18,522 bases of DNA from an uncultured Aeromicrobium sp. (GTDB lineage: Bacteria; Actinomycetota; Actinomycetes; Propionibacteriales; Nocardioidaceae): assembly GCF_946221465.1 (NCBI RefSeq), contig NZ_CAMJVP010000039.1:1-18522 (forward strand), written 5' to 3'. Shown here piece after piece: positions 1 through 7,364 of this stretch. Every line of letters begins with the position of its first letter. The first letter of the stretch is position 1. The translations under genes and the position numbers were made by a program. The notes beneath the pieces were generated by a model that was not told the DNA's origin, searched no databases, and saw only the letters and a list, made by a program, of their open reading frames with translations.

Positions 1-414
1 GCCCTGCGGCGAGACCATGTGGGCCTCGTCGATGATGTAGACCTTGTAGCGGCTGCTCACCGGCGCGAAGAACGCCCGCTCACGCAGATCACGCGCATCG
101 TCGACGCCGCCGTGGCTGGCCGCGTCGATCTCGATGACGTCGACACTGCCGGGCCCACCGCGGGCGAGGTCGCGGCAGCTCTGGCACTCGCCACAGGGAT
201 CGGCGATCGGAGCCTTCTCGCAGTTGAGCGCCCGGGCAAGGATGCGCGCGCTCGTGGTCTTGCCGCAGCCGCGGGGGCCCGAGAACAGGTAGGCGTGGTG
301 GACCCGGTTGGCCGCGAGCGCATGACGAAGCGGCTCGGTGACGTGATCTTGGCCGATGACCTCGGCGAAGGTCTCCGGCCGGTAACGGCGGTAGAGAGCC
401 AGGGGAGCGTCCAC
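1..414 (-). CDS. dnaX: DNA polymerase III subunit gamma/tau, N-terminal part (cut by window edge)
   Basis: This is the clamp-loader ATPase of the replicative polymerase, acting in the cytoplasm at the replication fork. The 138 visible residues carry the family hallmarks: an ALYRRYRP opening at residues 5-13, the Walker A loop GPRGCGKT at 46-53, a zinc-binding cysteine set at C65, C74, C77 and C80, and the Walker B DEAH at 129-132. The start is a GTG at 414. An in-frame TAG lies four codons upstream (TAG-GCT-CAA-CTC-GTG), so no earlier start is possible. There is no Shine-Dalgarno sequence, but a TAGGCT hexamer lies 6 nt before the GTG, which suggests a leaderless mRNA. The AAA+ domain continues beyond base 1, and the rest of the gene, including the tau region, is not seen. 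Identity is very secure. Confidence 0.97.
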   Translation of the reverse strand, partial: MDAPLALYRRYRPETFAEVIGQDHVTEPLRHALAANRVHHAYLFSGPRGCGKTTSARILARALNCEKAPIADPCGECQSCRDLARGGPGSVDVIEIDAASHGGVDDARDLRERAFFAPVSSRYKVYIIDEAHMVSPQG

Positions 415-420
415 GAGTTG

Positions 421-426
421 AGCCTA
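421..426 (-). promoter_or_regulatory. Putative -10 hexamer (TAGGCT) for leaderless dnaX
   Basis: TAGGCT on the minus strand ends 6 nt before the dnaX GTG. The TANNNT pattern at this distance is what is known for leaderless actinobacterial transcripts. No convincing -35 was recognised. Confidence 0.55.
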
Positions 427-454
427 ACGATCGGATGTGACACGCCGCCACGGA

Positions 455-1438
455 CTACTCACAGGACAGCCGAAGGTGTCTTCTCAACCAGTCGTCGAGC
501 ACCGCATAGGCGTGATCACGCGCATCCTTGCGCGACAGGAAGACGTCGTGGCGCGCATTCGGGATCGGCACGGAGGTCACCTCATCACCAAGGCAGCCAG
601 CCCACCGGGCGATATGACGCACGTCGAGCACCACGTCCGCGGTGGCAGCCTCCTCACTCGACCGCGGCATCAGGCAGGAACGCCGCGATCGGAGGACCAG
701 CGAAGGCACACCGATGTCGAGTCCGCGATGCAGTCGGGCGTGGCCCCGCCGGATGGCGGCCAGCCAGCCCACCGTGACCGGGAAACCGGTGAGGGGCTTC
801 CAGTCCAGATTGTAGTCCCACTCACCCCCGCGCGAGATGTGAAGGCTCGCCCCGTAGGTGTCGAGGGGAGGCTGCCGGATGACGATCTTCGGTCTGATGC
901 GCGCCGCGAGGCGCACCATCACGGTGCCGATTCCGCGTCGCCAGGCCGGACCCTGCAGGTCGAACCACGGACTGTTCAAGATGAGACCCGCGATTCCTCG
1001 AGCCTTGGTGCCACCGGCACGATTCATGCGGTCGAGCCACAGCGGAAGGATGAGGCCGCCGGTCGAATGAGCCGCGAGGTACACCGGCGCCCCGGTCTCC
1101 TCCTGCACGATCCGCAGCGACTCATCCAGTTCGGCGTCGTAGTACGCCAGGTCCGAGACATAGTGCGCGGTGTGCCCATCGCGCAGGGAGCGACCGCACT
1201 TGCGCAGGTCCAGCGAATAGAAGGCGATGTGCCGGTCGGTGAAGAACTCGGCGAACTCCTTCTGGAAGAAGTAGTCGGTGAAACCGTGGACGTAGATGAC
1301 GGCTGCACGTGGGTCGTGGACGCCACGCCGACGCACGAGAGTCGCACTGACCGTTCCCTCCCCATCGGGGTCGGCCCCCAGCTCGAGAATCCGGCGTTCG
1401 TACGGGTCGCCGAGGATGTCCGTCGTCCATGCGCTCAT
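455..1438 (-). CDS. alpha/beta hydrolase (serine hydrolase, monoglyceride-lipase/lysophospholipase-like)
   Basis: A 327-residue alpha/beta-fold hydrolase of the S33/lysophospholipase-like group, probably cytoplasmic since no signal peptide is seen. The oxyanion-region YVHGFTDY is at residues 49-56. The nucleophile elbow reads AHSTGG with Ser at 125, where the first Gly of GxSxG is replaced by Ala, as is common in this group. The probable catalytic His is 297 in ARHDVF. The substrate cannot be told from sequence. The ATG at 1438 is chosen because AGAGGAG (1444-1450) sits 5 nt upstream; a GTG at 1444 is in frame but overlaps that site. It lies 40 bp upstream of dnaX on the same strand, but dnaX has its own promoter-like hexamer, so an operon is not required. 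Fold is confident, function is not. Confidence 0.88.
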   Translation of the reverse strand: MSAWTTDILGDPYERRILELGADPDGEGTVSATLVRRRGVHDPRAAVIYVHGFTDYFFQKEFAEFFTDRHIAFYSLDLRKCGRSLRDGHTAHYVSDLAYYDAELDESLRIVQEETGAPVYLAAHSTGGLILPLWLDRMNRAGGTKARGIAGLILNSPWFDLQGPAWRRGIGTVMVRLAARIRPKIVIRQPPLDTYGASLHISRGGEWDYNLDWKPLTGFPVTVGWLAAIRRGHARLHRGLDIGVPSLVLRSRRSCLMPRSSEEAATADVVLDVRHIARWAGCLGDEVTSVPIPNARHDVFLSRKDARDHAYAVLDDWLRRHLRLSCE

Positions 1439-1443
1439 CGCCA

Positions 1444-1468
1444 CTCCTCTCGCGTCGAGCCCACCCTA
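1444..1468 (-). promoter_or_regulatory. Putative -10 (TAGGGT) and Shine-Dalgarno of the alpha/beta hydrolase
   Basis: TAGGGT at 1463-1468 predicts a start of transcription near 1456 and a leader of about 18 nt holding AGAGGAG at 1444-1450. This is a short-leader promoter, not a leaderless one. Confidence 0.45.
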
Positions 1469-1529
1469 GTGCCGAACCGCCATGGTGCCGACCAGCTCTC
1501 GCCAGGGCAGTTCCATGCGGGCGAACCAG

Positions 1530-1557
1530 TATCGTGTCCATGGACCCCGACAGGAAG
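1530..1557 (+). promoter_or_regulatory. Putative -10 (TATCGT) and Shine-Dalgarno (AGGAAG) for the methyltransferase
   Basis: TATCGT at 1530-1535 would start transcription near 1542. AGGAAG at 1552-1557 lies 6 nt before ATG 1564. The predicted transcript start lies after the alternative ATG at 1540, which supports 1564 as the real start. Confidence 0.45.
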
Positions 1558-1563
1558 ATATCC

Positions 1564-2352
1564 ATGAACGACCACGTCGCCGCGAAGTGCCCTCGACCTG
1601 GCTTCAAGCCGAATGCCATCGCACCGTTGACGCCCTACGCTCAGTTGCGGTGGGACGTCGTTTTCCCGCTGTTTCCGCGCCGACGGAGCCGAGTGCTCGA
1701 GGTGGGCTGCGGCCAGGGGTCGTTCGGGGTCCGTCTCGCCGCCGAGCACGACTACATCGGCGTCGAGTTGGACGAGTCGAGCGCAGCGGTAGCTCAGCAA
1801 CGCTTCGACCAGGCGAACGTCGACGGCACGATCATCCACGGTCCCGTTTCCTCGCTGCCGGCCACCGACGTGTTCGACGTCGTCTGCGCCTTCGAGGTTC
1901 TCGAACACATCGAGGACGATGCCGCAGCCCTCGCCGAATGGGTGAGCCGGCTCCGTCCGGGCGGGCTCATCCTCCTGTCGGTGCCCGCGTGGCAGTCCCG
2001 CTTCGGGCCCATGGATGAAGCGGTCGGCCACTTTCGCCGATACGAGCCGACCGGGCTGTCTGCTCTGCTAGCAGATGCGGGCCTTCACCATGTCGGAACT
2101 CGCCTCTACGGGATGCCCTTGGGCTACCTGCTCGAGGGAGTACGTCACCAGTTGGCCGGTCGCCGTTCCTCGCTGCGCGAGGACGGCACGGTAGCGGACC
2201 GCACTGCGCGCAGCGGCCGACTCTTTCAACCCTCCTCACGGTTGACTGGAGCGTTGACATCGGCCGGCACCTGGCCGTTTCGCAAGGTTCAGCGGGCCTT
2301 CCCTCACCGCGGAACTGCGCTCGTCGCGTGGGGGACGACGCCATCGTCATAG
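1564..2352 (+). CDS. class I SAM-dependent methyltransferase
   Basis: A 262-residue Rossmann-fold methyltransferase of the UbiG/Methyltransf_11-23 type. Motif I VLEVGCGQG is at residues 44-52, the acidic ribose-binding VELD at 67-70, and EVLEHIED, typical of small-molecule and glycan methyltransferases, at 111-118, followed by RPGG at 131-134. The C-terminal 80 residues are basic and less conserved. ATG 1564 is preferred over in-frame starts at 1540 and further upstream because of its AGGAAG site and the position of the predicted promoter. It precedes a glycosyltransferase by 34 bp on the same strand, so sugar or lipid-carrier methylation in the glycan pathway is a reasonable inference. The acceptor is unknown. 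No membrane segment or signal peptide is seen. Confidence 0.88.
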   Translation: MNDHVAAKCPRPGFKPNAIAPLTPYAQLRWDVVFPLFPRRRSRVLEVGCGQGSFGVRLAAEHDYIGVELDESSAAVAQQRFDQANVDGTIIHGPVSSLPATDVFDVVCAFEVLEHIEDDAAALAEWVSRLRPGGLILLSVPAWQSRFGPMDEAVGHFRRYEPTGLSALLADAGLHHVGTRLYGMPLGYLLEGVRHQLAGRRSSLREDGTVADRTARSGRLFQPSSRLTGALTSAGTWPFRKVQRAFPHRGTALVAWGTTPSS

Positions 2353-2372
2353 GGAACAGCCCGAGCGCGTCC

Positions 2373-2378
2373 TAGACT
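2373..2378 (+). promoter_or_regulatory. Putative -10 hexamer (TAGACT) for a leaderless glycosyltransferase gene
   Basis: TAGACT ends 8 nt before GTG 2387, and no Shine-Dalgarno is present. The block CCTAGACTGA is repeated exactly at 15321-15330 before another GTG gene. Confidence 0.55.
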
Positions 2379-2386
2379 GACTGCTC

Positions 2387-3271
2387 GTGGCCGCCGTCGA
2401 CATCATGATCCCCTACTGGGGAGATCCGGAACTGCTCACCGGCACGGTGGATTCGGTCCTCGCGCAGGACGACGGCGACTGGACGTTGACGATCCTCGAC
2501 GACCACTACCCCGACCTGACGGTGTATGAGCGGTATCGGGACCACCCCGATCCGCGGATCACCTGCATCCGTCATGAACGGAATGTGGGCATCACCGGCA
2601 ACTTCGCCGAGGCGGCCCGCCGCGCGACCGCCGACTACGTCTGCATTCCCGGCAGCGACGATCTGTTCGACCCCGGCTACGTGCGCGTGGTCAAGGGCGC
2701 GATCGCCCGGCATCAGGGGGTGGACATCATCCAGCCCGGGGTTCGGATCATCGACGAGCACGGCGAACCGTCGCTTCCGCTCGTCGACCGGGTCAAGCGC
2801 CGGCTGCTGGCGCCACGGGACGAGACGGTCCTGGCGGCAGAGGACCTCGCCACGAGCCTCATCCGCGGCAACTGGCTGTACTGGCCCTCACTGACCTTCC
2901 GCACCGAGACTCTGCGCCGACACCACTTCCGTGAGGGGTTCCCGGTCATCCAAGATCTCGCGCTGCTCATGGACATCGCGTACGCCGGAGGCTCCCTGGT
3001 CTACACGCCCGAGGTGGTCTTCGCCTACCGCCGGCACGAGGGCAGCGCGTCGATGGCGGCCCTGAGCGGCGGCTCCCGGTTCCGCGACGAGCGGCGCTAC
3101 TACCGGCTGGCGCGCCGACTCGCGGTCGATCACGGCTGGCGCCGTACCGCGTGGGCAGCGCGGCTGAGGATCTTCTCCCGGCTCCACGCGGCGACGGTGC
3201 TGCCGGACGCTCTGCTGCGCGGCGACGGACGGGGTATCCGCTCAGCGCTCGCCCATCTACTGGGTCCGTGA
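2387..3271 (+). CDS. family 2 glycosyltransferase
   Basis: A 294-residue inverting GT-A transferase of family GT2. The nucleotide-binding acidic pair ILDDH is at residues 36-40 and the metal-binding GSDD (DXD equivalent) at 89-92, followed by FDPGYVR, the usual acceptor-side opening. There is no membrane anchor, so it likely acts at the inner face of the membrane on a lipid-linked acceptor. The start is GTG 2387, directly downstream of TAGACT with no ribosome-binding site, which fits a leaderless message. Its 3' end overlaps the convergent glycosyltransferase by 15 bp (3257-3271). Donor sugar and linkage are unknown. Its neighbours (methyltransferase, second GT2, flippase) place it in a surface-glycan pathway. 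Confidence 0.92.
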   Translation: MAAVDIMIPYWGDPELLTGTVDSVLAQDDGDWTLTILDDHYPDLTVYERYRDHPDPRITCIRHERNVGITGNFAEAARRATADYVCIPGSDDLFDPGYVRVVKGAIARHQGVDIIQPGVRIIDEHGEPSLPLVDRVKRRLLAPRDETVLAAEDLATSLIRGNWLYWPSLTFRTETLRRHHFREGFPVIQDLALLMDIAYAGGSLVYTPEVVFAYRRHEGSASMAALSGGSRFRDERRYYRLARRLAVDHGWRRTAWAARLRIFSRLHAATVLPDALLRGDGRGIRSALAHLLGP

Positions 3272-4006
3272 CCGACGGCGCCGGGCCTCCAATGCCAGGC
3301 GCAGCAACATGACCCGTGCGCGCAGCACGGGTCCCACCGCACGCGGCCGTGAGGTCGAGGCGTTGGTGTCGTGCAGTCGACGCCACGTGACCACGTCGTC
3401 GAGGTGGCGGATCGACCGGTCGACGTTACCGACGGTCGCGATCCACAGATCGTGTGATTCATGCAGATAAGCCGGGAAGGGCAGCACCCGATCGAGGGCA
3501 GATCGGCGTAGTGCCATCGCCGAACCGAAGTAGGGGATGATCCCCGCCCAGATGCGCAGCAGATTGCGACGATGCTGCCCTGAGGCGGCCGAGGACAGAC
3601 GCCACGGCCGCCGGCGCACGGGGGACGGCAGCGGTCGGCGATGCTCCAGGTCGACGACGTTCCCGACCGCGACCTCCGCGTCCTGCAGTGCGGAGACCAG
3701 CGCGTCCACGCGGCCGGCCGGCCAGATGTCGTCCTGGTCGCTCAGCACCAGATACTCGCCGCGAGCCGCGGTCAACGCCCGGCCGAACGCGCCGACGTAC
3801 CCCAGGTTGCGGTCCGTGTGGTGCACGGTGATGCGCGGGTCGTCCAGGGCGTCGAGGATCGCGCGGGTGCCGTCGGTGCTCCCGTCGTCGACGACGACGA
3901 GCTCGTCGGCCGCGCTGAGCTGGCTGAGGATCGAGTCGAGCTGTTCGGTCAGGTACGGGACGCCGTTGTACGTCGCCATGCACACGCTCACACGCACCGA
4001 ACTCAC
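3257..4006 (-). CDS. family 2 glycosyltransferase (DQDD type)
   Basis: A 249-residue GT2 transferase. It has the N-terminal VSVCMATYNG strand (residues 6-15), VVDDGSTD at 38-45, and LSDQDDIW at 88-95, which is the DXD metal site of a GT2 subgroup common in O-antigen and rhamnose-glycan clusters. I chose GTG 4006 because AGGGG (4013-4017) lies 6 nt upstream. ATG codons at 4024 and 4036 are in frame but lack a good site, and the first conserved strand begins right after the GTG. The gene is divergent from the flippase across a 60-bp gap with overlapping -10 elements, and convergent with the upstream glycosyltransferase, their stops overlapping by 15 bp. It is probably soluble or peripheral. The sugar donor cannot be read from sequence. 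Confidence 0.91.
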   Translation of the reverse strand: MSSVRVSVCMATYNGVPYLTEQLDSILSQLSAADELVVVDDGSTDGTRAILDALDDPRITVHHTDRNLGYVGAFGRALTAARGEYLVLSDQDDIWPAGRVDALVSALQDAEVAVGNVVDLEHRRPLPSPVRRRPWRLSSAASGQHRRNLLRIWAGIIPYFGSAMALRRSALDRVLPFPAYLHESHDLWIATVGNVDRSIRHLDDVVTWRRLHDTNASTSRPRAVGPVLRARVMLLRLALEARRRRSRTQ

Positions 4007-4048
4007 TGATCGCCCCTGTTTCATGTCTGACAGCACGGCTGGCGCGGC

Positions 4049-4058
4049 ATCGTAGACT
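4049..4058. promoter_or_regulatory. Overlapping back-to-back -10 elements between glycosyltransferase and flippase
   Basis: The 10 bases ATCGTAGACT hold TAGACT on the plus strand (4053-4058, 8 nt before GTG 4067) and TACGAT on the minus strand (4054 down to 4049, giving a leader of about 36 nt to GTG 4006). The two hexamers share their TA step, as described for bidirectional bacterial promoters. Both hexamers are seen directly; function is inference. Confidence 0.5.
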
Positions 4059-4066
4059 TCGGCTCT

Positions 4067-5302
4067 GTGCGCCGCTCCATCACCACGAGGCTAGCGGGCT
4101 TCACCGGCGGGCCGGTGCTCGCCGCCTTCGCTCCGATGCTCATCCTGCCCGTCATCACGCGGGCGGCGCCGGAGGGCTGGGCGAGCTTCGCCGCCGGCCA
4201 GAGCATCGGTCTCATCGGGATGATCGTCCTGACCTTCGGCTGGGGCATCGTGGGTCCGGTTCGTATCGCGCAGAACCCTGATCCGGGCGTCCGTGCGCGC
4301 ATTCTCGTCGAGAGTCTGGCGACGCGAGCGGTCGCCGCCGTGGTGGTGCTGCCCGTCGTGGCGACGGCGGCAGCTTTCGTTGCCACGCCCGCGTACCGGT
4401 TCGACGCGGTGGCAATCGCCCTCGCCTCGGCTCTCGGGGGGTTTACCCCGGCATGGTTCTGCATCGGAGCGGGTCAACCGGGCCAGCTGACCATCTACGA
4501 CGTGGCTCCCCGTGTGGGCGCGGCCGCAGCCTCGGCCGTCGTCGTGCTCGCCACCGATCAGATCACCTGGTACGCGGTCCTGCTCACCGTGACCTCCCTC
4601 TGTGCGTTCGCGGCGCACGCCCGTCGAACGATGCGGGGCCAGGATGTCGGACGCCTCAGCGCCGGGGACGTGATCACGGCCCTGCGACGGCAGCTGCCGA
4701 GCGCGGCGATCGACACCGTCGCCAACAGCTACGGGGCCACTCCCGTGCCGATCGCGACGCGGGGACTCGACCTGGACGGCGCGAATGCGTTCGCTTCCGC
4801 CGATCGGATCTATCGGTTCGGGCTCCTCGCGGTGGTCGCGTTCGGCAATGCCTTCCAGGGGTGGGTCCTGGAACACGGGGCGGACGATCGTCGCGCCCGG
4901 CATCGTCTCGCGATCACCGCGCACGTCGGGCTCGGCCTGGCCGGGGGTGTCGGCATTGCTGCGCTGGGCCCGTGGGCGACGGGCTTCGTGTTCGGACCCT
5001 CGCTGGCTGCGACGCCGCTGAGCTGCCTGTTGTTCGGCGCTGCGTTCGTCTGCATCTCGACGACGACGCCTTTCATCCGCAACGTCATGATTCCGCGGGG
5101 CCGTTACCGGCATGTGCTGACCGTGACATGCACCGCTGCCGTCGTCGGGCTCGGCATCATGATCACGGGCGCCGTGGCCGGGTCCGGCACAGTCGTCGCG
5201 GCCGGAGTGCTCGCCTCCGAGCTGGTGACGATGACCGCGATCGTCATCCCCGCATGGCGTCTTCTCGCAGCATCGGGCGAAGCGCCCATCGGACGGTCCT
5301 GA
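4067..5302 (+). CDS. Wzx-like polysaccharide flippase (MOP/MATE superfamily membrane protein)
   Basis: A 411-residue polytopic inner-membrane protein with about 12 hydrophobic segments across its length and no large soluble domain, the size and pattern of the oligosaccharide/polysaccharide flippase family. It would move an undecaprenyl-linked glycan to the outer face of the membrane. Residues 7-34 form the first helix, and RRQLPSAAIDTVANSYGATPVPI at about 205-227 resembles the mid-protein helix start seen in this superfamily. The start is GTG 4067, 8 nt after TAGACT, with no Shine-Dalgarno sequence. The last 59 bp (5244-5302) also encode the C-terminus of the convergent glycosyltransferase. 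The family call rests on topology and context more than on a diagnostic motif, so a different membrane transporter remains possible. Confidence 0.8.
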   Translation: MRRSITTRLAGFTGGPVLAAFAPMLILPVITRAAPEGWASFAAGQSIGLIGMIVLTFGWGIVGPVRIAQNPDPGVRARILVESLATRAVAAVVVLPVVATAAAFVATPAYRFDAVAIALASALGGFTPAWFCIGAGQPGQLTIYDVAPRVGAAAASAVVVLATDQITWYAVLLTVTSLCAFAAHARRTMRGQDVGRLSAGDVITALRRQLPSAAIDTVANSYGATPVPIATRGLDLDGANAFASADRIYRFGLLAVVAFGNAFQGWVLEHGADDRRARHRLAITAHVGLGLAGGVGIAALGPWATGFVFGPSLAATPLSCLLFGAAFVCISTTTPFIRNVMIPRGRYRHVLTVTCTAAVVGLGIMITGAVAGSGTVVAAGVLASELVTMTAIVIPAWRLLAASGEAPIGRS

Positions 5303-6215
5303 GACCGGGCTCCAACTCCGCGGGGATTCGTCCCATGGCGCCTCCTGGTCGGCCGTCGCGCCAGCCCCGGCGGACGGCGTCCCACAGCGGCCGCCGCGGA
5401 CGCGCGTAGCGCAGCACCTCGATGAGGTGGAGCACCTCCATCAGCGTCTCGGCCGAGAGCCTGACGGGGAAGCGGCGGAAGTAGGTGCGATTGACCACTC
5501 GCCGGTTCCGCACTCGGTAGTAGTAGCGGAACGGGGTGCTCACGGTGATGACGGGCGGTAATGGGGAGCCGGGAAAACCGCCGGACAGCAAGGGTCTCTT
5601 GTAGGCAGTGCCCAGGCGATGCTGCAGCGCGACGCCCGGCGCCGCGACCGGCGTGAGTCCACAGCTCAACGCCCGCAGCTCCAGCTCCGAGTCCACCAGG
5701 TCGATGAAGAACTCCTCGCGCATCGGCCCGAGTTCCTCCCATGTGGACCGCGGCAGCAGCATGCCCGATTGAATGGTCCGGATGGCGACGAGGGTGCCGT
5801 CGGGAGCGACTCGTCCCACCTGACGGATGGTGGCCCAGTACTCGGGGACGACGAACGCCGGCTGCACGACGCCACGCTCGGCGGTCGCCAAGAGGGCCTC
5901 GCGCAGTCCGGAGACGAAGTCCGGCGACGGAGCGGAATCCTGATCGAAGGTCACGACCTCGCGCGCCCCCTTGGCGAAGGCGGCGGCGATGCCCCGATTC
6001 AAAGCGGCGGCGATGCCGAGATTGCTCGGCTGCCGCAGCAGCTCGACGTCGGGTCGGGCCTCGAGCTCGGCGAAGACGTGTTCATCGGGTGACCCAGTGC
6101 CGTCGTCGACGACGATGATGCCCTCGACTTGGGGCGTGATCGCGTCGAGATTGGTCAAGAGCGACGCGTCCGGCCCGAAGACGGACACGACGGCCCAGGG
6201 AAGCTCAGTGCTCAT
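5244..6215 (-). CDS. rhamnosyltransferase-like family 2 glycosyltransferase
   Basis: A 323-residue GT2 enzyme. VVDDGT is at residues 35-40, NLGIAAALNRGI at 65-76 and FDQDS at 90-94. The last two are the signature of the bacterial rhamnosyltransferase (RfbF-like) subgroup, as is the later HRLG and R-YYYRVRN stretch near 206-247. A basic C-terminal tail of about 70 residues follows. It probably adds a deoxyhexose to a lipid-linked chain at the cytoplasmic face, though rhamnose itself is inferred. The ATG at 6215 overlaps the stop of the DUF2304 gene by 11 nt, so translation is probably coupled in a unit 7319-5244. Its last 59 bp overlap the flippase gene in antisense, an unusually long convergent coding overlap. 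Confidence 0.88.
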   Translation of the reverse strand: MSTELPWAVVSVFGPDASLLTNLDAITPQVEGIIVVDDGTGSPDEHVFAELEARPDVELLRQPSNLGIAAALNRGIAAAFAKGAREVVTFDQDSAPSPDFVSGLREALLATAERGVVQPAFVVPEYWATIRQVGRVAPDGTLVAIRTIQSGMLLPRSTWEELGPMREEFFIDLVDSELELRALSCGLTPVAAPGVALQHRLGTAYKRPLLSGGFPGSPLPPVITVSTPFRYYYRVRNRRVVNRTYFRRFPVRLSAETLMEVLHLIEVLRYARPRRPLWDAVRRGWRDGRPGGAMGRIPAELEPGLRTVRWALRPMLREDAMRG

Positions 6216-6585
6216 CGGATGCCGACTCCGGTCGGTCGGTCGGGGCGACGTCAGGCGTGATGCGCTCGATCTCGGCCCGCAGTAGCGTGACTTCCTCGGC
6301 GACGCGGCGGATCTCGTCTTCGGCGCGCGACAGCTCCCACGACAGATGCAGGCTCACGCCGAGTAGGAGCGCGATACCCAGGAAGAACAACAGGTTCGAG
6401 GGGACCTGGACACCCGCGACGGACGCGAGCCATCCCAGCAGCGGCGGGGACAGCTCGAGGACGAGCATCGCGACGCCGACGACGATCCACAGGACCGCGT
6501 ACTTCTCCTGCAGCTGACGGCGCAGCAACATGAGAACGACGACGGCGATGAACAGCACCGTCATGGCGGTGATCACGACGATCAT
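6205..6585 (-). CDS. DUF2304 family membrane protein
   Basis: A small protein (126 residues) with an N-terminal membrane helix at about 1-20, the conserved RRxLQEKYAVLWI block (about 22-34), a second helix running from about 33 to 55 and a third at about 63-82, then a charged, probably coiled-coil tail (about 84-110). This is the DUF2304 pattern, and that family is regularly found beside polyprenyl-phosphate glycosyltransferases. Its biochemical role is unknown; a membrane partner or scaffold of the transferase is an inference. The ATG at 6585 overlaps the TGA of the upstream transferase (TGATG), with GGAGGAG 8 nt upstream. A GTG at 6588 is an equally possible start. Genes on both sides are overlapped, so the three are surely cotranscribed. 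Confidence 0.88.
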   Translation of the reverse strand: MIVVITAMTVLFIAVVVLMLLRRQLQEKYAVLWIVVGVAMLVLELSPPLLGWLASVAGVQVPSNLLFFLGIALLLGVSLHLSWELSRAEDEIRRVAEEVTLLRAEIERITPDVAPTDRPESASDEH

Positions 6586-7319
6586 CACAGCGTCTCCTCC
6601 CGCGGGGCGACGGGCTGGCGCAGCACCGCGAAGACGAGCGCGAACACCGAGCGGAACAGATAGACCATGGCACCGATCGGCCGCTGGCTCGGTTGGCCGT
6701 GACGCCGCGGGCGCATCTCCACGGGAACCTGCGTCACGGTGAGCCCGTTGTGAACTGCGGCGACGAGCGAGTCGATCGTGTCGCCCAGGTACTCGGCGGG
6801 GTAGTAGGCGACGTACTGGCGGATCGCGCGCCGGTTGGCCGCGCGGAACCCGGACGTGACGTCGGTCAGCTTCGTGCGGGCGATGCGCGAGAGCACGAAA
6901 GCCAACAGCACCATCGCCCAGCGACGTGGACCGCGCACCGTGTAGTCGCCGCGCTCGGCGAACCGCGCGCCGATGGAGATGTCAGCCTCCTCGAGACCGT
7001 CGAGCACCCTGACGATGTCGGCGGGATCGTGCTGGCCGTCGGCGTCCACCTGGATGACCCGGTCGTAGTCGTGTCGCTCGGCGTAACGGAAACCGGTCCG
7101 CATCGCCCCTCCCACACCCAGATTGAACGGCAGCTGCAGCACCGTCGCCCCGGCGGCGCGGGCCTCGCGCGCGGTGTGGTCGGTCGATCCGTCGTCGATG
7201 ACCACGACGTCGAACTCCGGCGTGGCCGAACGGATCTCTCGCACCGTGCTCGCGATGTTGGCCTCTTCGTTCCAGGCCGGGACGATCACGAGAGTGCGCT
7301 GTTCAGTGGGGGGTGTCAT
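6585..7319 (-). CDS. polyprenyl-phosphate sugar synthase-like family 2 glycosyltransferase (DPM1-like)
   Basis: A 244-residue GT2 of the dolichyl-phosphate mannose synthase-like branch. It shows VIVPAWNEE at residues 11-19, VIDDGSTD at 40-47, the diagnostic DADGQHDP at 92-99, TDVTSGFRAANR at 152-163 and a VPVEMRPRRHGQ block at 198-209. A single hydrophobic segment at about 216-234 would anchor the C-terminus. Such enzymes charge a polyprenyl phosphate with a sugar from a nucleotide donor at the cytoplasmic side; the sugar here is unknown. The start is ATG 7319, with TAGGCT 9 nt upstream and no clear Shine-Dalgarno, so it probably heads its own leaderless transcript covering the DUF2304 and rhamnosyltransferase-like genes. 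The lipid-linked sugar it makes could feed a GT-C type enzyme such as the DUF6541-like protein upstream. Confidence 0.9.
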   Translation of the reverse strand: MTPPTEQRTLVIVPAWNEEANIASTVREIRSATPEFDVVVIDDGSTDHTAREARAAGATVLQLPFNLGVGGAMRTGFRYAERHDYDRVIQVDADGQHDPADIVRVLDGLEEADISIGARFAERGDYTVRGPRRWAMVLLAFVLSRIARTKLTDVTSGFRAANRRAIRQYVAYYPAEYLGDTIDSLVAAVHNGLTVTQVPVEMRPRRHGQPSQRPIGAMVYLFRSVFALVFAVLRQPVAPREETL

Positions 7320-7328
7320 GACAGCACG

Positions 7329-7334
7329 AGCCTA
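7329..7334 (-). promoter_or_regulatory. Putative -10 hexamer (TAGGCT) for the leaderless DPM1-like gene
   Basis: TAGGCT ends 9 nt before ATG 7319 on the minus strand, in the 45-bp gap after the DUF6541-like gene. The same hexamer precedes dnaX. Confidence 0.45.
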
Positions 7335-7364
7335 ACGGCCGAGCAGGCAGCACGAGGCCCAGCC

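Noticed and set aside
437..1567. 376-codon plus-strand open frame
   Set aside because: It is antisense to the alpha/beta hydrolase, has no family motif and is rich in Arg/Pro/His as expected for a high-GC shadow frame.
4091..5113. 340-codon minus-strand open frame
   Set aside because: It is antisense to the flippase, highly charged throughout and has no recognisable domain.
7320..7364. 9-bp direct repeat CTCGTGCTG (minus strand) in the gap before the DPM1-like gene
   Set aside because: It is too short and single-spaced to support a regulator site; chance is likely in GC-rich DNA.
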